64,000 nt of DNA from contig PYSS01000016.1 in assembly GCA_003049465.1 (NCBI GenBank), positions 62,001 to 126,000 on the forward strand, given 5' to 3'. Position 1 is the stretch's first letter; the number at the start of each line of letters is the position of its first letter. The position numbers and the translations under genes are program-made. Of the stretch, positions 33,982 to 45,213 are shown piece after piece. The notes beneath the pieces are model-generated. The model searched no databases, was not told where the DNA came from, and saw only the letters and a list, made by a program, of their open reading frames with translations. This DNA comes from Magnaporthiopsis rhizophila (taxonomy: Eukaryota; Ascomycota; Sordariomycetes; Magnaporthales; Magnaporthaceae).

Positions 33982-35067
33982 GTATACGCACCCCGGAGAG
34001 GTAGGCATACCGCGCCGAGAATGTCCGCCCCAGCCCGGCCAAAGCTGCGTCAGCTGCGGGTGCTCGCCGATCCCTTTCTCGGGTGATTCCGACAAACCCT
34101 GCACCTCCCTTTGCGGGCCTGGCTGCGACGGCTGCCATGCCGCGTTGCAGGACATTCGGAAATGGACTTCAAGGGCGAATTCTGGGGGGTCCCGCTGCTT
34201 CCAAAAAAAAAAAAAAAAAGCTTGTCAAGAAGCCCCCGGTCTAATGGGACGGTGATTCCAGAAAATTAGACTACGCGTGAACCTCGCTTCCGGGGACCAC
34301 GACTCGAACCGCGTGCCCGAGAGAGGCCGCAGAGCTTTGGTTTGACCGAGGCGCGGGGGTCACGCAGTGATCGTCCTCGTGTGCGGCGGGTTAAGAGGGC
34401 TTTACGAGTTCGTAGGTTTCGCTTGCTGTTGCCGCATCGTCGCTTCTCTCTGGCAAGCCCGCCCCGCTTGTCACCGACTTTGGGTCCCGGGTGCGCATAA
34501 TTATCGCTATCCAGCACCGGTATTTCAACGCCTTTCTTCGCGCCAATCGCAAACAGGCCTCGGTATGTGATAGCTTGTAGAGCTGGAATCGCCGAAAGCA
34601 GGGCAGCAGTTCGGTTGGTCGCCTGTCATTAGTGGTTCAGCTTTTCGGGAACGCCACTTCACTTCCATCCGGTCAGGTACCTACCCTACTAGCCAGTGGC
34701 AAGAAAGCCAAATGCGGAAAAGGAAAGGTAAAAGGTAATTAACTGCAGGGATCAAGTAACTTCCTGTACCCCGGAATGCATTTAATAGGATTTCCACTCC
34801 ATTTTGCGTTGCCCTTTCCCTTCGAATTTTCCCGTCCCTTCCCACCCGGGCCCGTTTTTTCCTCGACCAGGTTCCACGACGAAGATAGAAATCACTTCGT
34901 CGTGCCTGCCCAAATACCGTCGCAAGCATTTCCGAGCGCTCTGCGAAGGCAAGAGCAAGCGGCAGAGGCGGAGTGGGAATGTACCGCCGACCGCTCCCAC
35001 ATACTTTAATTATCGCGCCCCCATTTTGAACCACCGCGAATAGCGAACACCATGCCTACCCTTACCC
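33982..35067. other. Intergenic, no gene recognised
   Basis: Contains an A run at about 34203-34219. A GGTTCGAGTCG segment near 34303 resembles a tRNA B box, but no cloverleaf forms around it. Confidence 0.5.
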
Positions 35068-35879
35068 TCACATCATCTTCAGCTGGCCGTGGATATTCCG
35101 GATGTAGAGGTCGAGATCGATCTCGGCCAGCGTCAGCCGACCGTCCCGCATCGCGCAGGTGGACATGTAGTGGCGCTCCTTCCAGAGGATGCTGTGGTTG
35201 CACGAAGCGCGGTAGTCCTTCGAGTACCACTGTGAGCATGGGAGGAGGTCCCCGTTGTCCGTTAGCGGTCCAAATCTTTGTCTACCGGCAACAATGCTCG
35301 AGATTATGGTGGCCGCTTCCGAGCAGGAGACTTTCTCAGCCTCGCCTGGCCTCTGTCGGGCCGGGAGGGCAGTGAATTGTTCAATGGAACTCGGCGTGGG
35401 TGGAGGGCCCGCGGAGAAGCGAACAGCAACAGAAAGAGGGAACCTACGACAAATCGGCCGTTGTCGTTGCCGAGCCTCTCGTTCAGGTGTGCCGTCGTAT
35501 AATGCCAACGGCTGTATTGATCATAGCAGCGGCAGGCGAGCAGGTGTCCTTCTTGATCGTCCTCGTAGCCGTTCGACATGTCGTACATGTAGCACGTCTG
35601 TGTGTATCCCCCAGCGAGCGGCCCGACGGTCTCGACCGGGGGCGGGGTAGCCGTCCCATGGAGGGCTGTGCGGTCGGCGGCGATGGGCTTGGACGTGTCC
35701 TGTCCACTTGCGTGGCGACTGCCGTTCCCTGAGCCATATCTCCAGGCTTCTGCTGCGGCTGCAGATCCAACGAGGGGCTTGACCGGTTTGGGAGCCCGTG
35801 CCGCGGCGTATCCGAGGATGGGGCCGGGAAGGGCGATGGTAAGGGAAAGCGTGTGGACGATGGTTTTTAAGGTCGGCAT
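35068..35879 (-). CDS. Secreted CVNH (cyanovirin-N homology) domain protein
   Basis: Exons 35879-35448 and 35229-35068 (donor GTAGGT, acceptor GCTCACAG after CTAACG, phase 0) encode 197 aa. The N-terminus (MPTLKTIVHTLSLTIALPGP) is a signal peptide; an upstream in-frame Met at 35903 is less typical. A Pro/Ala/Gly-rich linker of about 70 residues follows. The C-terminal ~100 residues show the two-fold CVNH pattern: first half with ACRCYDQYSRWHYT and HLNERLGNDNGRFVW, second half with YSKDYRASCNHSILW, STCAMRDGR and EIDLDLYIRNIHGQL. The family's hallmark is Leu-Asn-x-x-(Leu/Ile)-Gly-Asn-x-x-Gly. CVNH proteins bind high-mannose glycans; a role in wall or host-glycan binding is inference. The linker suggests it may be extended from or tethered to the wall. 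Confidence 0.75.
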
Positions 35880-35903
35880 CTCGGCTGGCAGATGGTGGCG
35901 CAA

Positions 35904-38578
35904 TTACTCGTTTGTGCCGGACGCACCTAGCGATGGCACAGGGTGGCGCTTCCGTAGGAGTATGCTCGATAAGACTACCTATGGTTTAACAGATTTGGGC
36001 GAGCTGAATAGGATGTCGACACAGGATAAGGAGAACGGTTGCGCGAGGTTGTAAACGCGGACGAGGGAGGATTAGAAAGGTGGTTGGATGGGACGAAAGG
36101 ATCCCGCCCTGGTCGCTCCAGGTGTGGCGGGCTCGCATAGTCAGGTGTGAAGGTAGGCTCGAGGCTGGGTCGTGGCATCCCCGATGTCGACGCCGAAACA
36201 GAGCCTGCCATGCCCTCCCAGGTGGAAGAAACAGAAGGTGCTGCCATGCCAACAAGGACCCGACAATCCGGTTAATTCATCGAAATGGCAAGTGTCTGGC
36301 TCCATGCACGCGACACACTTTTTGACTATTAACGGTTTAAACATTGAGACGCAACCTGAGGAGACAGGAGGGCAGATGCGCAATGTACAATAAAAGGAGC
36401 GCTGGGAAAGTGACAGAAGGTTGCAGATGACGTTTACAGGTACAATAGACGGTGTTTCAATCGGGCACAGAGGGACGGAGTAATAGAAACTGTGAGCAAA
36501 AACGAACAAGGGTAATCTTACGCAGTCGCGTCCTTCATGCTCCGCGGGCAGTGAATTTTGAGTTGCTGGCCACCTCGCCTTCGCTGCCGCATGTTGTTGC
36601 AAACCAAAACAAGTGGTGAACGCAGTAGACCCAATTGGGTAGAGATATCCTCCAAGAAGTAGTAGGAAAGGCTGTTGAGGGTGGGCGGTTACCGGGTTCT
36701 ATAACAGGCGTGCGCTGTGAGGCTATTGACCATTCGTCGGGGTTCGGCTGGTGCGCATCAGCCGAGCCCGAGGGGGAGTTTCTAACGAGCACCGGGGTCG
36801 TGGTACCCAACCCTGCTCGTAGATCCCCGCGGTGACGTGCTCCTCTGCGACACCGTCTGACCTTTTATCTCCAAGGACACGTGGGAAAATGCTGCTGAAC
36901 GCGCCCCCTCCTTTTCGATACATGTGCCAATTACACGAGAGGGCCCAACGCCCACGTCGGCCGGCGGCTCCTAACAGGTAGGGGCTCCGGCCCACACATA
37001 CCGGGCAGTTCACAGACCGCACGACACGCTCATTCTCGGGCGTGTCCGCGGCCAGCCTCGACTTTAACTCCTCGAAAGACGCCTCCACTATTGAATATCT
37101 CCGCAAGCAGGGTCTCAGCTTCCGCGGCCCGAAAAGGTTGCTGCACATGCTCCAAGACGATCAAGGCGTGGCAAAATGGCTACTAGTGCTGCGGTCGGTG
37201 GCGGCCATGGGGAAAACAACCCCAGCAGCCTGCCATGTGGTGGCGGAGGAAAAGGGGAAAGGTGGGCCCGGACCCCCAGAAGGTTCGGCGCCGCAAGAAG
37301 GCACGGAGCATCGGGAGGACCATATGACCGCCGGCATGGGAATGACAGTGGCGGCAGGAATGGGGCGCCGGACGATGCACAATACGGCAGTCATGGTCCG
37401 CTTTGATGGCGACGCGACTATCCTTCGAACCTAATTCTATCCGGTCCCAGTGGTGCGGTCCTGGCCAGCGCGGTGGTGCAGCGCTGACCTCAGCAGCAGC
37501 GGCACAGTACCGGCTCCGGCAGAAGCTCGGCGTGGATGGGAAGAATACTGACCACCAGACCGGGCAAGCGCTAACATGGATCACCAATCAAGACATCGAG
37601 AAGTTACCGGGATCCGACGGCATCTTCCTTGCTCCGCGGAAACTGACCGCGTGAATATTGGAGATAGGTAGGTGGTTTCAGGAATGGCGGTGAAGGCGAG
37701 CACGCAAGCAAACCCTAGTCTATGCTGTAGTCGAAAGCAAACGCGGGCATAGGTGCGCTCGGTGAGGGCTGGCCCATGCGGGTTGTCGGGCTTTCTCGAG
37801 ACGGAAAGGTGAATTAGCGTCGAGGGGAAAATAGAAAATAGCGAGAACTAAGCACGTATTCTCGTTGGCCATCACCCATGGACTCCCCATATTTCGAGAA
37901 AGGAACACGAACCAGAAACCGGGCTGGTGGCAGGCAGGAGCAGTGGAGATGCCACAACAGCACCCACCGCCGCCCGTAAATCAGCCGCACCATACGCCCG
38001 GCGCCCATTGGAGGTGAGAGAAACCCCGCGTCCCGCGTCCAAGCTGCCAAGCAGCGCTAGCGCTGCGGCGTGCCTTTTCGGGGAAGCTTTTGCGGAGCCT
38101 GCCACAATTCGATGTGCGTGTCACCGGTCCCAGGCCCTGGTCCCTGGGACCGCTCCCATCTGCTCGCACCCAAAGATAGGCGGTAGATGCCGCCACCTGT
38201 CTCACGCCCTTTTCTTTTTTTGTGCATCGCAAACGCAGATCATCGTCGAACCAGCGCGCGAGAGCGGGCCACCGTCGTCTCCCATGCCTGCCTTCTATGT
38301 TCGTTTTTTCATCAGAGCCACACACACACGCCCCATCCAGGATTCCATCGAACCCACTGTCGTGCCGTGCCGGACACCTTCTCGCGCACATATACCTCTC
38401 CTTCCCCTCCTGCCTCCATGTTTCTTTCCCCGCTCTCGCAATCCATCTGATGCCCGCCGAATTCCCTCGTTCCCCTGCATTCAAGAGCAACAACGTTTCT
38501 CGAATCCACCCACCCCGTTTCCTTTACCGAAACCCGCCAAACTTGCATTCCTTTTGTTTGTGCTCCGTCGCTGTCTGG
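35904..38578. other. Intergenic, 2.7 kb, no supported gene
   Basis: Open frames at 36723-37148 (minus) and 37042-37434 (plus) overlap; each has a short natural-looking block (EASFEELKSRLAADTPENER on minus, STIEYLRKQGLSFRGPKRLL on plus) but no family or splice model. A Gly/Arg-rich segment at 37200-37400 and another open block at 37480-37650 may be remnants. The last 500 bases are C/T-rich and resemble 5' leader of the methyltransferase gene. Confidence 0.35.
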
Positions 38579-40342
38579 ATGCCTCCCGGAAACCCCCGCA
38601 AAATGGCAGGACAGGACGACGAGGATTCCGGGTTTGACGTGGTATGTTGCTTCCTTCCGCCAAACCGTCTGACATTCACCGACCAGACAACCCCTGTCCC
38701 AGTTATGGGGCAGCGGCTAACCACTGATTTTTTGCACGACTGTCGCCAAACATACAGGACGTCAGATCCGAGGTTTACACGGGCTCAATCCGCTCCAGCA
38801 TTCTGGAATATCATGTTGAAAACGGCAGGACCTATCACAGACTCAGCGAGGGCAGTGAGTCTACCTGCTTTCTGTTCTGGAATAAGGGCCTCCTCGTTTT
38901 ACACCTAACCCCCACTACAAATCCCCCGCCTGCCGGCGCTACAGCACGGGCCTTGTGTTCCCGACTGCGCGGTTTGGGTGGCCCCGTCAGGATTTGACGC
39001 TGTCAATTCACCTCAATCAATCAGATCCCGTCCCCGAAGTATGGTCTCACAGTGCCACACTGTATACTGTACGGTAGAGGGGAAGGAGACTACACAGTGT
39101 CATGTCATCACAATATCCCCAAGCTCAAGAGTATCGACTAACATTGGGGATTTACTTCCCCGCACAGAGTATATGATGCCCAACGACGAGGTATGCCGTC
39201 GCTTCCTCTAGGAATATCCCAACTTCTGCTTCGCAGAGAGCAATCCACGTATCTGACACCCATCTCACAGCTCGAGCAAGAGCGTATGGAGCTGCTACAC
39301 CAGCTCTATAAGGTGACTTTCGATGACCGGCTATGCCAGTGCCCCAAGAATGACGGTGCCCGTCACGTCCTGGACATCGGCACGGGCATTGGTGCATGGG
39401 CTCTCGAGTATGGTAGGCAAGCATCGATCCCACCTTGCCGGACTTGCTGTGCTGACGCCTTGCCTCGCCTCAGCCGACAGGCATCCGGAAGCCCAGGTAG
39501 ATGGTGTCGACCTGAGCCCCATCCAGCCGAACTTGTGCGTCCCCAGTCCTTCCTAACAAACGCTTGCATAGCTCGTGCTTCTGCTCACCGCCGCCAACCC
39601 AGTGTTTCTCCAAATTGTCGCTTCCTCATTGACGACATAGAGCATGATTGGGTCTTTTCAGACAGCTTCGACTTCATATTTGCCAGGGCGATGCTAGGCA
39701 CATGGGGCATCGAGGCCTGGGAAAGGCTTGTCGAGCAAGCCTTCCGGTAGAATCTATCCCACGCAGCGATACCCCAGTCTCTTCAACGCTAACATGAACA
39801 TCCCCCTTCAGGAATCTTGAGCCGGGCGGCTACTTTGAGATCCAGGACACGAAGCTTCCCGTCCGGTGCGACGACGGCACGCTCCCGGACGACTCGCAGC
39901 TTGTGCGCTGGTCCGACCTGCTGCTGCAGGCGTCGATCAAGGCCGGGCGGGGCTGCGACTTGACGCCCAAGCTGGCCGGGGTGCTGGAGCGGGCCGGCTT
40001 CGTCGGGGTCACGGTCATACAGCGCCGGTGGCCACACGGGCCCTGGCCCAGGGACAAGCGCATGCGTTTCCTTGGCCTATGGGCGCAGCACTGCTGCAAG
40101 TCGGATCTCGAGAGTCTCTGCCTGCGCCTCTTCACCCACTTCCTGGACTGGACTGCAGAAGAGGTCCGGGAGTTCTGCGCCTCGGTCCTTGACGACTTTG
40201 ATAACATGAGCTTTCATGCCTACTGGGACGTGTGAGTACCGCACCGTTCGGCCTTGGTCGCTTGTGTGTTTGCTCCCCGGCAGCTGACATGAGATGGAAT
40301 GATGCAAAAAGATACTCGATATACGGGCATAAGCCCCTGTAG
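38579..40342 (+). CDS. LaeA-type class I SAM-dependent methyltransferase
   Basis: Eight exons all keep phase: 38579-38641, 38758-38854, 39168-39190, 39271-39412, 39474-39534, 39603-39746, 39812-40231, 40312-40342 (326 aa). The N-terminal part (GRTYHRLSEGK, YMMPNDE) is the characteristic lead-in of the LaeA/TAM-like fungal family. Motif I is ARHVLDIGTGIGAWALEYAD, followed by PEAQVDGVDLSPIQPNFVSP, then CRFLIDDIEHDW, LEPGGYFEIQDTKLPVRC and WPRDKRMRFLGLW. The protein ends SIYGHKPL, as relatives do. These enzymes bind S-adenosylmethionine; LaeA itself is a nuclear regulator of secondary metabolism, but most paralogues have unknown substrates. Exon 3 is only 23 nt. No biosynthetic cluster neighbours are visible. 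An earlier in-frame Met (MPPGNPRK) was chosen; the internal MAGQDDEDSG Met is an alternative start. Confidence 0.85.
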
Positions 40343-41361
40343 TAGATATGCCGCGCGCCCGTCCGCGGGTGTGTTCCGTCATACGATCTACGTGCTTCCT
40401 CGCGGTGATGCAATACGATAGCAACATGGCTACAGTTGACCAAAGTTGACCAAAGGCGTCCCTTTTCGATCCAGCAAGGTTTTTGTCTGGTGTGCGGCAA
40501 CGGTTACAATGCCTCGTCCGAACGGGTGCGGAGCTTGTCGTAGTCGTGCCTCCGACAATAAGATGTCTAAACAACAAAACGCGCGGACCCCGTGTCTAGT
40601 CACCTTCTCTATTGGTGCAAGTCGATGACACCTGGTGCCGTAAAAGACAACGTCTCCCAAAGGCCCGTAAGCACGTCATTGGCGGCACGCAAGACACAAA
40701 CAAGCAGGACACGGTCGACGCGGGGCAGCCCTGCCTGCTTGTTTCAGCCACTAGCAAAATCCCTGCCCAAGCTTCTTGCCAATTATTGCCCTTGCGTTAC
40801 GTTCCCCCCACCACGACCCCGCGGCTGTGATATCGGAGATTTGGGTCCTGTTCATCACTCCCTATTCCGGGAGGTACATACCTATGGCATCATTGGCTAG
40901 CATGGGCGGATATGATACCCGACTGCCGCCTGGCTGTCGGCACACACCAGGTTGCAGTTGGTTGGGGCGCAGAAGCCAAGGCAAAGCTAAGATTTTGCGA
41001 GGGTGCCTCGGGAGTCGAGCCTAACAAGGCAGGAGGTGTGCATTGCCGGCCTCTCGCAGCCGCTTCGGGGATCTTGCTGTCTCGGGAGGACCCGCAGCGT
41101 TGCTTGTCCATGCCTCCTCCATGTGGGGAGCAGCCAGCTCGGCCGGCCGTGTGTGTCTGTCTGTTCGCCGAGACATTGACATGCATACATCGAGTGGAGC
41201 GAGTCCAAGCTATTGCTATACGCATACGTATAACCTCGGCCGAACGAGCAGTTCCTCACCCTGGGGCGTAATTAGCTGGCAGCATGACCAAAATGGCCCC
41301 TATTATGCACACAATTGGGAAAGGTGAAGGACGGGCGGGGGGTTTGTCCCGCGTAACTCGT

Positions 41362-41469
41362 AAGGAAAAGAAAAAGGGTCTAGCCTTTTTAGGGAGGTCA
41401 GAAAGCCCTCCTATTGGCTATATCCGCGACAAGCTCGTGGTTTGATGGGCTAGACCTTTTTCCGTTCCT
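41362..41469. repeat. Imperfect inverted repeat, arms about 22 bp
   Basis: Left arm at 41362-41385 (ends AAAAAGGGTCTAGCC) and right arm at 41448-41469 (starts GGCTAGACCTTTTTCC) are reverse complements with a few mismatches, separated by about 62 bp. It could be a small MITE-like element or a hairpin. No target-site duplication seen. Confidence 0.45.
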
Positions 41470-42413
41470 GATGGAGCAGCCGCGCCTCAAGTGGGCGGCT
41501 GAGGCACGTGCGGGCAAGGCATTTCCACCATAAACAAAGGACCTGCCCAGTTAGGAATGTCCGAGCAACCTCAGCACGAGTCAACTCTAGCCGGGGCGCC
41601 GGCGACGGCAGACGGATGCTCGGAAATAAGGTGTCATCTTTCGGAGAGCTATCAACGGCCTCTGATAGGTGGCCGGCCTTCTCTTGACGGCACTTGTCGT
41701 TCCGATATCGCGGGCCAATGGCCAATGAGGGAATCCCCACAACAAGTGGGCACCCGAACTGGAAGCTGGCAAAGACAAGGGAAGCCCCAGCCGAATTGTT
41801 TCGGAAAAAGGTGCCTTGTACGCGCGGGGAGCCCTTGTATGCGAAAAGAAAGAAGCAAAAACAAAAACCTTCATGGGGTTCCTTTTTTACAGCGAATTAT
41901 TGTGGGGAAAGACATTTGATGTCCGTCCTTTTGCAGTGCCGTGACCCCTTTGCCGACGTTGGTGGCCCAGCAAAACAAAAAGTGGTCGAATCCTTGTTTT
42001 CTTTTTTTGCTGCGATGGATGCATGGAAGTATGGTTAATGAGCTGCATACCCAAGGTAGCAACCTAAAAGTGGACGGTTGGTAGGGCCTTATCGCAACTG
42101 CTCCTCCACCATTGGGACGAGATTGACGTAACCAATTTATTCTAATTTTCTCATCTACAGGCGAACGGTCGTTGTTCCAACGGGCTCGCCCAGCTGATCA
42201 GCGATATAACGGAAACGAACTTTGCGTGCGTGGCCCCTTTGCGCGCCTATGAGAGCTGCTGCTGCCAACCCCCCTCGCGAGTAGTTTACATGTGTATGTG
42301 TGGTTGCGGCGCAGAAGTGCCGGCATTGAGATTGCGATTTTACCCTGGGCCCTTTTAGAGTAGGTGCCCCTCCTGTTTTTTGACCGGGCTCGGCTCCTCA
42401 TTCTAACTGGAGT

Positions 42414-42418
<5 letters not shown>

Positions 42419-42495
<77 letters not shown>
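42419..42495. repeat. (AG)n microsatellite, about 38 copies
   Basis: Uninterrupted dinucleotide array following GAGTGAGTG. Confidence 0.95.
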
Positions 42496-42498
<3 letters not shown>

Positions 42499-43270
42499 GT
42501 TGGTTCCCACCACACAGGGGTCCCTGAGCTCCCCTCCCCCGTTCTTGGCGGTGCCCCTCCTCTCCCCGCCGTCCACCAGCTTTTCCCACTCGGTCGCTGC
42601 GACCTCTTATCTGGAGACCCTGCTCATTTCGAATGGTGGAGGGGCTGGAGGAGGGGCGAAGGCGATGCCATCTCCGCCCACCCGCCCGCCAGGCTGGCAG
42701 ACTAGACTAGACAAGACTGGCAGGAGACAGTTGGCCAGTCAGCCCCAAAACACGTCGGGACCTTCGCCCGTTCGTTGCTGACGTCGTCGGTCGCCGCGGT
42801 TCCTCGTTTTCTTCTTGGCAACCGCTGGGGAATGCGATGGCAGCAGTTCTTGGCAAAGGTCGCGGTTTGTGGTTCTCCCAGACCTCGGCGTTCCCGAAGA
42901 GGAAGCTGGTTATTTTTTGCGGCTCGCGGGCGGGTGTGCGGTATAGGACTGGATGGGATGGTGTAACCCTGGGTGCCGGAGGCTGCACGCCGACCGATGC
43001 GTGGATGGCGTCTTGGTCCGCACCCGGAGATGGAGTGACTGACTGCATTGCATGTGGCCGCCGTCGTGATATGTCCCATGGTTGCTGTGCTATAAGAAGG
43101 GTCGGTCCATCCTCCCCTTTGTCTCGCCCGTCTGATTCCGACATCTCCAGAGCACCTTCTCATCTACCCTTGCCATCCTTTCCTCACCCAAGAGTAACCG
43201 GGAAAGCTCCTCCCCATTTACTTGGTCCGGCCGTCTTGTTTATCTTTGATACCCCCACTTCCTCCACAAT

Positions 43271-44568
43271 ATGTTCAACGTCCGCAACCTCGCCGTGCTC
43301 GCGGCCGCTCTCTTGCCCTTTGGCGCGGCGGCCCCCGTCGAGACGCCGGCCCCGGAGGTGGTTGAGGACATCGACACGACCAACAAGTACATCATCACGC
43401 TCAAGCCCGGCATCGCCGCCCGCGATGTCGACTCGCACCTGAGCTGGGTCGGCGGCGTCCACAGGCGCAACATGCTGGCCCGCCGCGACGCCGAGCCGCT
43501 GGCGGGCGTCGGCGAGAAGTTCGACATCAAGGACTTCCACGCCTACGCCGGCACTTTCGACGCGGCCACCATTGATGAGATCCGAAAGAGCCCTGATGTA
43601 AGCTGAAGTTGCTCGATTCCTCTTTCCCGCTCGGATGTAGACCGCAATTTTCTAACCTTGATTTCTCCCCTCGACAGGTCTACGACGTCGAGCCGGACCA
43701 GATCTACACCCTGGACTCGCTCACGTCGCAGACGGGCGCCACCTGGGGCCTGGGCTCCATCTCGTCGCGCAGCAGCGGCAGCAGCACGTACCGGTACGAC
43801 AGCTCGGCGGGCCAGGGCGGCTACGTCTACATTGTCGACTCTGGCGTGCGCGAGACGCACAACGAGTTCGGCGGCCGCGTCGTCAAGGGCACCAACTCGG
43901 CGGGCGGCGCGCACACCGACACTCTCGGCCACGGCACCCACGTCGCCGGCACGGCGGCGGGCAAGACGTACGGCGTGGCCAAGGCGGCCACCATCGTGGA
44001 CGTCAAGGTCTTCACCGGCCGCACCGCCGCCACGTCGACCATCATCTCGGGCTACAGCTGGGCCGTCAACGACATCGTGTCCAAGAAGCGCCAGGGCGTC
44101 TCGTCCATCAACATGTCGCTCGGCGGACCCGTGTCGGTGGCGTTCGACACCGCCGTCAACAACGCCTTCGCCTCGGGCGTCTTCACCTCGGTCGCGTCCG
44201 GCAACAGCAACGCCCTGGCCGCCAACAACAGCCCGACGCGCGCCGCGGGCTCCTTCGTCGTCGGCGCCATCAACAGCGCCTGGCGCGAGGCCGACTTTTC
44301 AAACTACGGCAGCATCGTCAAGGTCCTGGCCCCCGGCGAGGACATCACCTCGGCCTGGTACACCAGCAACACCGCCACCAACACCATCGACGGCACCTCC
44401 ATGGCCTCCCCCCACATCGCCGGCCTGGCCGTCTACCTCGCCGTGCTCGAGGGCATCTCGGACCCGACCAAGCTCGGCGACCGCATCGTCGCCCTCTCCA
44501 CCACCGGCAAGGTCGCCGGCCTGAAGCGCGGCACCCCCAACCGCATCGCCTACAACGGCAACGCCTAA
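43271..44568 (+). CDS. Secreted subtilisin-like serine protease (S8A, proteinase K type)
   Basis: Exons 43271-43597 and 43678-44568 (donor GTAAGC, acceptor TCGACAG, phase 0) give 405 aa. Signal peptide MFNVRNLAVLAAALLPFGAA, then an I9 inhibitor propeptide (KYIITLKPGIAARDVDSHLS to FDAATIDEIRKSPDVYDVEP). The mature domain has the full triad: Asp in YIVDSGVRETHNEFGG, His in GHGTHVAGTAAG, Ser in DGTSMASPHIAGLAV, with the oxyanion Asn in VASGNSN. The domain order and length match proteinase K-like fungal enzymes that digest external protein or cuticle. TATAAG lies 180 nt upstream. It is tail-to-tail with the GH7 gene, about 650 bp apart. Confidence 0.95.
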
Positions 44569-45150
44569 TCGGTCTTCTCCTGTTTGCTCCTGGGAGCGTG
44601 AACCAGTCTTTTTTTTGTACATAATTTGCATATGTTGATGCGTTATGAATTCAGTAAATATTGCATATATCATGGCTTGCTTCCACGTGTTTCTGTGCTG
44701 CAGCTCCTCTTTGTGTTCCAGTATCATTCTTTCCATTTTTTTCCACGCGAAAATACCACCCACCAGTTCTTCACTCCCTCTAGCTTGAGCCCTCGCGGCA
44801 ACACCACTAGAGTATGCGAATCTGTAAAGTGCTTTGTAATCTCCAAAATAGATACAACGGAAGGTCGCGTCTTGTGGTAATGACTGGAATGATTGGGTGA
44901 ATGCTAATGAATGCCAATTTGAAGCATGGATCGATCCATCTGCCAGATCCCTTCTCGAAAAAAAAAACAAAAGCACCATACCCTTGCCTCCTTCCCAGCG
45001 GTGCGTAGAGAAAACCGAAATCTCCTCGTCGCCGCGCCGAGTCGTGGCGGCAAGCGAGATTTTCTGCTGTATGTACAACAGCCGCCAAGCAATCCTGATG
45101 ACGGGCACCTAGCCAGGAACGAGAACAGGGTTTGCCATTTCCATCGGGGT
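44569..45150. other. Intergenic between convergent subtilase and GH7 genes
   Basis: A/T-richer 3' flank of both genes with several short A and T runs. No gene seen. Confidence 0.6.
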
Positions 45151-45213
45151 TTAGACGTCTGGGGCGGAATACTGTTAGCATGTGTTCAAGGAAAGCCAAG
45201 CATAATGGGCTAT

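Larger units (their letters stand above)
40343..43270. other. Intergenic, 2.9 kb; subtilase promoter at right end
   Basis: No gene recognised. Contains a GTTGACCAAA direct repeat at about 40434-40455, the inverted repeat at 41362-41469, the GA microsatellite at 42419-42495 and a TATAAG element at 43091-43096, about 180 nt upstream of the subtilase ATG. Confidence 0.5.

Noticed and set aside
34290..34360. tRNA-like B box (GGTTCGAGTCG) on the minus strand
   Set aside because: The T stem does not pair over five bases and no acceptor or anticodon arm can be formed.
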